Part shown: positions 1 through 5,089 of the stretch, piece by piece
Numbering within the stretch: position 1 is the stretch's first letter
Layout of the letters: each line of letters opens with the position of its first letter
From: Peptostreptococcaceae bacterium
GTDB taxonomy: Bacteria; Bacillota_A; Clostridia; Peptostreptococcales; Anaerovoracaceae
DNA: 5,089 nt
NCBI GenBank assembly: GCA_016650135.1
Contig: JAENWH010000164.1
Span: 1 to 5,089, forward strand
Direction: 5' to 3'
Translations under genes and position numbers: made by a program
The notes under the pieces: generated by a model
Seen by the model: the letters and a program-made list of their open reading frames with translations, nothing else
Databases searched by the model: none
Told to the model about the DNA's origin: nothing

Positions 1-241
1 AGTGCAACAGAAACATACCGCCGAAGGGTTAAGACCCTGGTAAGGTTGAAATGGTGAGGTAAGAGCTCACCGGCAATATGGTAACATATTGGCCGTGTAA
101 ACCCCACTCGGAGCAAGACCAAATAGGGCGCAAAAGGTGGCTGCCCGTCACTGCCCAATAGGTAGGTCGCATGAGCTTGCTGGCGACAGCAAGCCTAGAT
201 AGATGATTGTCAAATACAGAACCCGGCTTACAGGCCTGCTC
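1..241 (+). ncRNA. rnpB: RNase P RNA (type A), 3' part, 5' end outside window
   Basis: This is the RNA subunit of ribonuclease P, the ribozyme that removes 5' leaders from tRNA precursors. The segment follows the well-known bacterial RNA from the 'AGTGCAACAG' block near its middle to the conserved 3' block 'ACAGAACCCGGCTTA' (217-231 region). Visible elements: a short P12 (AGGGT 25-29 with ACCCT 34-38); the conserved GGTAAGG joining strand (39-45); P13 (GGTGAG 53-58 with CTCACC 66-71); P14 (74-80 with 85-91) capped by a GTAA tetraloop; the 'GGAGCAAGACCAAATAG' block (111-127); a GGT at 136-138 that probably pairs with the tRNA CCA end; and a perfect 8-bp P18 (175-182 with 187-194) with a GCGA tetraloop. 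GNRA loops on P14 and P18 normally dock on P8, which lies upstream. The 3' end is inferred from AGGCCTGCT (233-241), the presumed 3' strand of P1, so it is uncertain by a few bases. Confidence 0.96.
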
Positions 242-256
242 AATCCATCAAAATTG

Positions 257-282
257 AACCTTCTGAAAAGAAGGTTTTTATA
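257..282 (+). terminator. Probable intrinsic terminator of rnpB
   Basis: AACCTTCT (257-264) pairs perfectly with AGAAGGTT (269-276) around a GAAA tetraloop, followed by TTT and an AT-rich tail. The two outer A-T pairs can open, giving a 6-bp core followed by five T. It sits 15 bases after the presumed rnpB 3' end, where a terminator is expected. The stem is low in G+C and the T-run is short, so termination may be incomplete and some read-through into the exporter gene is possible. The hairpin spans the junction between two copies of the local 30-bp repeat. Confidence 0.6.
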
Positions 283-308
283 ATTAGGTCTGCGGAACAG
301 AAAGTTTT

Positions 309-314
309 TATAAT
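309..314 (+). promoter_or_regulatory. Candidate -10 box for the exporter gene
   Basis: A perfect TATAAT lies at 309-314 in the second full repeat copy, with an identical TATAAT at 279-284 in the first. Neither has a convincing -35 box at the ideal distance. The copy at 279 has TTGAAC (254-259) with a long 19-base spacer, and a third weaker pair is TTGAAT (314-319) with TATATA (337-342), spacer 17. The 309 box would place the transcript start near 321, just before the ribosome binding site at 331. Which box is used, or whether read-through from rnpB suffices, cannot be decided here. Confidence 0.4.
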
Positions 315-330
315 TGAATATGCTGAACAG

Positions 331-336
331 AAGGAG
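331..336 (+). promoter_or_regulatory. Ribosome binding site of the exporter gene
   Basis: AAGGAG is followed by 12 bases and then the ATG at 349. The spacing is somewhat long. The closest alternative, TTG at 344, reads into a stop after seven codons, and the next in-frame ATG at 370 is farther away. The site therefore supports 349 as the start. Confidence 0.65.
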
Positions 337-348
337 TATATATTTGAA

Positions 349-1725
349 ATGGAAGCAAAATCTTTAAGAATGGGGACAAGCCCAATAGGTAAATTAATCA
401 TTACGATGTCACTGCCCGCTATATTTTCAATGCTTGTACAGGCATTATATAATGTTATTGACGGGATATTCATTTCAAACGTATCAGAGGCGGCTTTAAC
501 AGCTGTAACCCTCATTTTTCCAATAAATATGTTAATAATAGCTATTAGTGTTGGAACTGGAATTGGTGTAAACTCTTTAATTGCAAGAAGACTGGGGCAA
601 AAACTTTATGAAGAGGCAAACAATGTTGCAAGTCAAAGTTATAGGTTGGTCTTTATTAGTGGAGGGATATTTGCATTTTTGGGATTCTTTTTTTCCAGAA
701 ATTTTGCGGAAATGTTCACAACAAATCAGTATGTAATTGATAATGCAACGATTTATTGCCAGATTGTCACTGTGTTTTCCATATTTATTATGATGCAGAT
801 TAATAACGACCGAATATTACAGGCACAAGGCAATATGATTGTACCTATGGTTACCAATTTAATTGGCGCGACAACACACATTATATTAGCTTATTTTCTT
901 GTTTTTGGTCATGGTATTTTTCCGCAACTTGGTGTGGCAGGTGCCGCAATTTCTACAGTGACTGGCGAGGGTGTGGGAGTAGCATTGGGTACTTTCTATA
1001 TATTTGGACGTGAACATCTGATTAAGATTAAGATAAGAGGATTCAAGATAGACTTTAAAATTATAAAAAATATTTATTCAGTTGGATTCCCGGCGATTGT
1101 TATGCAGTCGCTGGCTTCTATTATGTTGCTTGCTTTGAATGGAATTCTTATTGGGTATTCAGATGCCGCAGTTGCCGTTTTAGGTGTTTATTTTAGAACT
1201 CAGGCATTTATATTTATGCCGGTGTTTGGGCTGACTCAAGGAATTATGCCAATTATTGGATATAATTATGGCGCAAAAAACAAAGAAAGACTCATGAGAG
1301 CCTACAAGATATCCTTACTGATGGCAATTTCTATTATGACTTTTGGAATATTGGTATTCCAGTTGCTGCCTGTTAAGATTTTTGATTTGTTTAGTGCGAC
1401 GCCAGAAATGTATTCCATTGGTGTGTATGCGTTCAGGGTAATAAGCATAGGTTTTATTTTAGCTGCTTATGGAATCATCTGTTCGGTATTTTTCCAGGGT
1501 ATGGGACACGGAATGTATAGTCTTTTGGTTTCACTTGCAAGGCAGCTTGTGGGGATCATACCGCTTGCTTTTATATTTTCCTCAATGTTTGGATTATATG
1601 GTATATGGTGGGCATTCCCTGCTTCAGAACTTATTGGTACTATAGCAAGCAGCATTGTGCTTTATATAATATATGTTAAAGAAATCAAGTCCCTTGATGA
1701 AGAATCCATTATAATCAGGTCATAA
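349..1725 (+). CDS. MATE-family multidrug/cation efflux transporter
   Basis: This is a 458-residue inner-membrane protein of the MATE (multidrug and toxic compound extrusion) family, which exports cationic drugs or metabolites in exchange for Na+ or H+. The length is normal for the family. About twelve hydrophobic segments can be drawn, roughly at residues 15-40, 52-78, 97-118, 132-152, 163-185, 192-219, 242-267, 272-298, 317-342, 354-382, 388-412 and 414-443. They form the two homologous six-helix halves of a MATE protein. Family hallmarks include MSLPAIFSMLVQALYNVIDG in helix 1, GTGIGVNSLIARRLGQ after helix 2, a DRILQAQGN stretch near 154-162, and in the second half QGIMPIIGYNYGAKN (297-311) and QGMGHGMYSLL (383-393). 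The overall style is closer to MepA/DinF-like bacterial members than to NorM, but I cannot assign the substrate. The start at 349 is chosen on the ribosome binding site at 331. The frame is open upstream through in-phase repeats, but without a normal start codon. Its last 21 codons overlap the convergent minus-strand gene. Confidence 0.95.
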   Translation: MEAKSLRMGTSPIGKLIITMSLPAIFSMLVQALYNVIDGIFISNVSEAALTAVTLIFPINMLIIAISVGTGIGVNSLIARRLGQKLYEEANNVASQSYRLVFISGGIFAFLGFFFSRNFAEMFTTNQYVIDNATIYCQIVTVFSIFIMMQINNDRILQAQGNMIVPMVTNLIGATTHIILAYFLVFGHGIFPQLGVAGAAISTVTGEGVGVALGTFYIFGREHLIKIKIRGFKIDFKIIKNIYSVGFPAIVMQSLASIMLLALNGILIGYSDAAVAVLGVYFRTQAFIFMPVFGLTQGIMPIIGYNYGAKNKERLMRAYKISLLMAISIMTFGILVFQLLPVKIFDLFSATPEMYSIGVYAFRVISIGFILAAYGIICSVFFQGMGHGMYSLLVSLARQLVGIIPLAFIFSSMFGLYGIWWAFPASELIGTIASSIVLYIIYVKEIKSLDEESIIIRS

Positions 1726-2231
1726 ATTAAGGGATCATTAATTAGCCTCTTCCATACAGTTAAGTTTGCTTTAATAAATTTGTCCTCTAATTTGATATGA
1801 TTATTAATAAGCGGGCATGTATAAGGCAAATCTAATGGAGAAATAATTAAATGAAGCACTCCATCATTTGAAATGTGTGGTGTTAGTGGAAAAAATCTGC
1901 ATTGAAGCGGTCTCATTTTTCTTAAGCATACAGGTGGGGTTTTGCATCTTACAAAATAAATTTTGCCGAACCAACTGTATGGGAAATCGTAATCTTCTGC
2001 ATATTCAATGCTCCATTTGAGCCAATCTTCTTTCATAGTAAAAACTTTTTCTTCTCCAGGAAGCAAATAGATACCTAAATCAAAATCCAGCCCTTCTGAA
2101 TGTGCACTGTCTCCACCACAATTACAGCATGCTGCATCACAAAGGGCTCCGCAATCTGTACTGATTGGTGAGACTTTATCCAGAAGGCGGTATATTGCCA
2201 TATAGGTTTTTTTTGAAATTTTACTTTTCAT
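1662..2231 (-). CDS. YkgJ-like cysteine-cluster protein, function unknown
   Basis: This is a predicted soluble protein of 189 residues with no signal peptide or membrane segment. It has nine cysteines: C27, C31, C35, C36 and C38 in an N-terminal cluster (DCGALCDAACCNCGG), then C96, C102, C111 and C139. The stretch RPLQCRFFPL (107-116) matches the RPxxCRxFP signature of the YkgJ/UPF0153 family, proposed to bind zinc or an Fe-S cluster through a Cys-rich CxxxCC-type motif. The biochemical role of that family is not established, so none is assigned. The start at 2231 is preferred over the longer open frame beginning with TTG at 2267, because that TTG is the first three bases of a perfect -35 box and the upstream promoter would not transcribe it. 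With this start there is no ribosome binding site, as expected for a leaderless mRNA. The C-terminal 20 codons overlap the 3' end of the convergent exporter gene. The gene is divergent from the large activase gene. Confidence 0.8.
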   Translation of the reverse strand: MKSKISKKTYMAIYRLLDKVSPISTDCGALCDAACCNCGGDSAHSEGLDFDLGIYLLPGEEKVFTMKEDWLKWSIEYAEDYDFPYSWFGKIYFVRCKTPPVCLRKMRPLQCRFFPLTPHISNDGVLHLIISPLDLPYTCPLINNHIKLEDKFIKANLTVWKRLINDPLIYDLIIMDSSSRDLISLTYII

Positions 2232-2238
2232 AAAATAA

Positions 2239-2267
2239 ATTATACCTAATTTTAAGAAATCTGTCAA
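2239..2267 (-). promoter_or_regulatory. Perfect consensus sigma-70/sigma-A promoter of the cysteine-cluster gene
   Basis: On the minus strand, TTGACA (2267-2262) is followed by exactly 17 bases and TATAAT (2244-2239). Both hexamers are full consensus at optimal spacing. Only seven bases (TTATTTT) separate the -10 box from the ATG at 2231, so the transcript should start at the A of the ATG or one base before it. Confidence 0.85.
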
Positions 2268-2296
2268 AAATGATTATGTAAATTAGTAATTATTTG

Positions 2297-2324
2297 TTTG
2301 GAATTCATTATTTTATGGTATAAT
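2297..2324 (+). promoter_or_regulatory. Extended -10 promoter of the activase gene
   Basis: TGG followed by TATAAT (2319-2324) makes an extended -10 element. The -35 region is weak: TTTGGA at 2297-2302 has a 16-base spacer and only partial consensus. The start would be near 2331, leaving a leader of about 20 bases that contains the ribosome binding site. The promoter stands back to back with the minus-strand promoter, the two -35 regions about 30 bases apart in very AT-rich DNA. Confidence 0.65.
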
Positions 2325-2340
2325 AAATTTTGCCGACAAT

Positions 2341-2346
2341 GGAGGA
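2341..2346 (+). promoter_or_regulatory. Ribosome binding site of the activase gene
   Basis: GGAGGA lies just before the ATG at 2351, with five bases between GGAGG and the start codon. It fixes the start, and the protein opens directly into the first ATPase motif (GIDIGSTTVK), as usual for this family. Confidence 0.9.
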
Positions 2347-2350
2347 AAAT

Positions 2351-5089
2351 ATGAAATTAGGAATTGATATTGGTTCAACGACAGTTAAACTTGTTTTACT
2401 TAACGATGAGAATAATATTGTTTTTAAAAGATATGAAAGACATATGTCTAATATTTTGGTCAAAGTTCAGCAGCTAGTTGAAGAATTGTATTCTGAAGTG
2501 GGAAATCTTTCAGTTAATGCAGCTATTACTGGTTCAGGAGGCTTGTCTTTATCTAAAATTCTAGAAATTAAATTTGAGCAAGAGGTCATAGCCTGCAGCA
2601 GAGCCGTAGAATTACTGATACCAAAAACAGAGGTTGCGATAGAACTTGGCGGGGAAGATGCAAAGATCACCTTCTATGGCCCAACAATTGAACAAAAAAT
2701 GAATGGTACCTGTGCCGGAGGCACAGGTGCTTTTATTGATCAAATGGCCATTCTTTTAAATATGGATGCAGCAGGGATCAATGAAGCGGCTAAAACACAT
2801 AAGATTATTTACCCAATTGCCGCCAGGTGCGGGGTATTTGCAAAAACTGACATACAACCATTGATTAATGAAGGTGCAAGCATAGAAGATCTTTCTGCTT
2901 CAATATTTCAGGCTGTTGTAAATCAAACAATAAGCGGACTTGCTTGCGGGCGAACGATTAAAGGCAATGTTGCTTTTTTGGGAGGTCCTTTATCTTTTTT
3001 ATCCGAACTAAGAAAAAGATTTGTTGAAACATTGGAACTGGGACCTGCTAATATTATATTCCCTGAGGATTCTGAATATTTTGTAGCGATCGGTGCTGCA
3101 TACCTTTCCGAAAAAAATAAAAAACAATCGCTGACAGAGATCCTTGATACGATTAAAAGTGTAGATGCGACAATGCTTTCGGAAGCAAAATATATAGATC
3201 CACTTTTTGCGGATTATGCTGAATTCCAGGAATTTAAAATAAAACATGATAAAGATAAAATAAAACGTAAAGATATCAAAAGGGCGAAAGGCAAACTTTT
3301 TTTGGGTATTGATGCAGGGTCTACAACGACAAAAGCGGCATTAATTGATGATGAAAAAAATCTCTTGTACTCCTTTTATGAAAATAACGAAGGAAAACCA
3401 CTGGAAGCAACATTGACTATGCTGAAAGAGATGTATGCTCAATTGCCTGAAACGGCTTTTATTGGAAATGCAACAGTTACAGGTTATGGAGAAGGATTGT
3501 TGAAATCTGCATTTAAAATTGATCTTGGCGAAATTGAAACTATGGCTCATTATAAGGCAGCAGCAGAGTTTTTGCCAGGAGTGGATTTTATTTTGGACAT
3601 TGGTGGACAAGATATGAAATGCATGAAAATCAAGGATGGATCCATATACAGCATTATGTTAAACGAAGCCTGTTCTTCAGGATGCGGTTCGTTTATTGAG
3701 ACATATGCTAAATCTGTAAATATGGATTCTGAAGCATTTGGTCAGGAAGCCCTATTTGCAAATTCCCCAGTTGACTTGGGGACCAGGTGCACCGTCTTTA
3801 TGAATTCAAAAGTAAAACAAGCACAAAAGGAAGGCGCGACTTTAGGAGATATTTCAGCGGGACTTTCTTACTCCGTGATAAAAAATGCGTTGTATAAAGT
3901 AATTAAACTGCGAAATTCTGATGAAATAGGCGACAAAATTGTTGTTCAAGGCGGTACTTTTCTGAATAATGCGGTTTTAAGAAGCATAGAAAAGATAACT
4001 GGAAAAGAAATAATCAGACCTGATATTGCAGGGATAATGGGGGCGTATGGTGCAGCTATCATTGCAAGAGAAAATTATGTAAATGGAACTGAATCTTCAA
4101 TTATTAAATTAAAAGATATGAACCTTTTTACAGTTAAAAGTTCTACGGCAAGATGTAATAAATGTGAAAACAAATGTCTTCTTACAATAAATACATTTAA
4201 TCACGGTGAGAAATTTATTACTGGTAATCGCTGTGACAAGGGCTCCGGAAAGGAACATTCCGGCAATGAACTTCCAAACCTTTACGAATATAAATACAAT
4301 AGATTGTTTTCATATGAGCCCATAGACGAAAAATATGCAAAAAGGGGAACGATTGGCATACCCAGAATTTTAAATATGTATGAGAATTATCCATTTTGGT
4401 TTACTTTTTTTACCAAACTAGGCTTCAGAGTTGTTTTATCTGATCAATCTACAAAGGTAATGTATGAAAAGGGCATGGAAACAATTTCTTCTGATACCGC
4501 TTGCTACCCGGCAAAACTTGTGCATGGGCATATTAAATCTTTAGTTAATCAAGGTATTAAATGGATATTTTATCCATCCTTAAATTATGAGATGGTAGAA
4601 GATGAAACAGCACCTAATCATTATAATTGCCCAATTGTCGCGACTTATCCTGAAGTTATTGCAGCTAATATGGACGATATTTTCAAAGAAAATGATGTTG
4701 AATTTTCTCATCCGTTCCTGCCTTATGATAATGATCAGGCATTGACAAAAGAACTCCATTTTCATTTAAGGTATCTTCATATCAGTATGCTGGAAATCAG
4801 CAAAGCAATCAAAGAAGGAAGAAAAGAAGATAAAAAGTTTAAAGATGATATTAAAAAACAAGGTGCTTATGCAATCAGGTACGTGAATAAATATAATAAA
4901 AAAGCTATTGTTCTGGCAGGCAGACCCTATCATTTGGATCAGGAGATAAATCATGGCATCGATAAACTGATTACAACTTTTGATATGGCAGTTTTAACAG
5001 AAGACTCTGTTTCTCATTTTGTCAAAATGCAAAGGCCAATTCGAGTTCTTGATCAATGGATGTATCATTCCAGGCTTTATAAGGCAGCC
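2351..5089 (+). CDS. Giant acyl-CoA dehydratase activase-related protein: tandem ASKHA ATPase modules plus DUF2229, C-terminus outside window
   Basis: The frame is open to the window edge, with 913 codons visible; full-length relatives are usually around 1,400 residues, so roughly a third is missing. Module 1 (about 3-255) is a BcrA/BadF/HgdC-type ASKHA ATPase with phosphate loop DIGSTTVK (6-13), the NGTCAGGTGAF block with C121, and RCGVFAKTD with C160. After a Lys-rich linker (about 275-315), module 2 (about 316-590) repeats the fold: DAGSTTTK (321-328), DIGGQDMK, NEACSSGCGSF with C441 and C445, and GTRCTVF with C480. In the characterised activase HgdC, two cysteines 39 residues apart hold a [4Fe-4S] cluster between two subunits; both modules keep that spacing. 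Next comes a Cys linker (C602, C605, C609, C628), then a DUF2229/HgdB-like region from about 666 (GTIGIPRILN) with C718 and C760 and the GRPYHLD motif. Activases use ATP to drive low-potential electron transfer to a dehydratase or double-cubane protein. The substrate of these fusions is unknown. Probably cytoplasmic and oxygen sensitive (inference). Codon use resembles the neighbours, and no frameshift is seen. Confidence 0.93.
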   Translation, partial: MKLGIDIGSTTVKLVLLNDENNIVFKRYERHMSNILVKVQQLVEELYSEVGNLSVNAAITGSGGLSLSKILEIKFEQEVIACSRAVELLIPKTEVAIELGGEDAKITFYGPTIEQKMNGTCAGGTGAFIDQMAILLNMDAAGINEAAKTHKIIYPIAARCGVFAKTDIQPLINEGASIEDLSASIFQAVVNQTISGLACGRTIKGNVAFLGGPLSFLSELRKRFVETLELGPANIIFPEDSEYFVAIGAAYLSEKNKKQSLTEILDTIKSVDATMLSEAKYIDPLFADYAEFQEFKIKHDKDKIKRKDIKRAKGKLFLGIDAGSTTTKAALIDDEKNLLYSFYENNEGKPLEATLTMLKEMYAQLPETAFIGNATVTGYGEGLLKSAFKIDLGEIETMAHYKAAAEFLPGVDFILDIGGQDMKCMKIKDGSIYSIMLNEACSSGCGSFIETYAKSVNMDSEAFGQEALFANSPVDLGTRCTVFMNSKVKQAQKEGATLGDISAGLSYSVIKNALYKVIKLRNSDEIGDKIVVQGGTFLNNAVLRSIEKITGKEIIRPDIAGIMGAYGAAIIARENYVNGTESSIIKLKDMNLFTVKSSTARCNKCENKCLLTINTFNHGEKFITGNRCDKGSGKEHSGNELPNLYEYKYNRLFSYEPIDEKYAKRGTIGIPRILNMYENYPFWFTFFTKLGFRVVLSDQSTKVMYEKGMETISSDTACYPAKLVHGHIKSLVNQGIKWIFYPSLNYEMVEDETAPNHYNCPIVATYPEVIAANMDDIFKENDVEFSHPFLPYDNDQALTKELHFHLRYLHISMLEISKAIKEGRKEDKKFKDDIKKQGAYAIRYVNKYNKKAIVLAGRPYHLDQEINHGIDKLITTFDMAVLTEDSVSHFVKMQRPIRVLDQWMYHSRLYKAA

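Larger units (their letters stand above)
251..348 (+). repeat. Degenerate 30-bp tandem repeat between rnpB and the exporter gene
   Basis: The clearest copies are 271-300 and 301-330, identical at 24 of 30 positions by my count; both carry GTTTTTATAATT near the start and end in GAACAG. The second half of a preceding copy (251-270) matches 311-330 at 15 of 20 positions. A decayed fourth copy starts at 331 (AAGGAG), matches the third at about 13 of its first 18 positions, and supplies the exporter's ribosome binding site. The period is ten codons and is in phase with the exporter frame, which stays open back to a TAG at 196-198. Read in that frame the copies are KVFIIRSAEQ, KVFIIEYAEQ and KEYIFEMEAK. 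There is no ATG, GTG or TTG in that frame before 349. Confidence 0.8.

Noticed and set aside
240..515. 91-codon open frame on the minus strand over the repeats and exporter start
   Set aside because: It is the antisense of the tandem repeat and exporter coding sequence; no ribosome binding site or recognisable domain.
1467..1655. 62-codon minus-strand open frame inside the exporter gene
   Set aside because: Antisense shadow of a conserved membrane segment, with no family resemblance.
1647..1662. AAGCA/TGCTT hairpin near the end of the minus-strand gene
   Set aside because: Only 5 bp, within exporter codons, with no T-run on the relevant strand.
1684..1698. ATCAAG-TCC-CTTGAT hairpin followed on the minus strand by TTTCTTT
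   Set aside because: It lies before the minus-strand stop codon and inside the exporter coding sequence, and the stem is only 6 bp. Too weak and badly placed to call a terminator.
1725..1743. AATTAA/TTAATT hairpin just after the exporter stop
   Set aside because: Six A-T pairs with a seven-base loop and no T-run; expected by chance in AT-rich DNA.
2232..2267. N-terminal extension of the cysteine-cluster protein from TTG 2267
   Set aside because: The TTG is part of the -35 box, there is no ribosome binding site, and the extra twelve codons cover the promoter. The ATG at 2231 is preferred.
2307..2325. TTATT/AATAA inverted repeat over the activase -10 box as an operator
   Set aside because: Five A-T pairs in an AT-rich spacer; no stronger dyad that would suggest a specific regulator.
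2467..4954. Several minus-strand open frames (2467-2670, 3008-3247, 3341-3610, 4580-4765, 4766-4954)
   Set aside because: All lie antisense to the continuous activase frame; their Phe/Ile/Ser/Cys-rich translations are the usual shadow of AT-rich coding DNA.
1..5089. CRISPR array, insertion sequence, tRNA genes, phage or defence genes
   Set aside because: No spaced direct repeats of CRISPR type, no transposase or terminal inverted repeats, and no tRNA cloverleaf were seen. Nearly all the sequence is accounted for by rnpB and the three genes.

Overview
The window looks like a piece of an AT-rich, Gram-positive anaerobe of the Clostridia type (Bacillota). The evidence is indirect: purine-rich AGGAGG-like ribosome binding sites, A/T-ending codons, an RNase P RNA that folds as type A rather than the Bacillus type B, and a very long protein of the 2-hydroxyacyl-CoA dehydratase activase family, which is typical of strict anaerobes. 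Genus cannot be decided from the sequence.

Layout. Positions 1 to about 241 are the 3' part of the RNase P RNA gene (rnpB, plus strand), whose 5' part lies before the window. A short hairpin terminator follows, embedded in degenerate 30-bp tandem repeats (about 251-348) that run into the start of a MATE-family multidrug/cation exporter gene (349-1725, plus). Converging on it from the minus strand, with a 64-bp tail overlap, is a small cysteine-rich protein with a YkgJ-like metal or Fe-S binding signature (1662-2231). Its promoter is a perfect TTGACA-17-TATAAT placed so close to the ATG that the mRNA should be leaderless. Divergent from it is a very large gene (2351 to beyond 5089, plus) for a tandem-activase fusion protein: two ASKHA ATPase modules of the HgdC/BcrA/BadF type, a four-cysteine linker and the start of a DUF2229/HgdB-like region. 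It is open to the window edge, with 913 codons visible.

How the parts relate. rnpB and the exporter look like neighbours by location only. The cysteine-rich gene and the activase share an intergenic region of about 120 bp with back-to-back promoters, and both proteins carry probable metal or Fe-S cysteines, so co-regulation or a functional link is possible but not shown. Archetypal activases use ATP hydrolysis to push an electron from a subunit-bridging [4Fe-4S] cluster into a partner dehydratase or double-cubane reductase. Here both activase modules keep the two cluster cysteines with identical 39-residue spacing, suggesting one polypeptide forms the pseudo-dimer. The substrate of these giant proteins cannot be read from the sequence.
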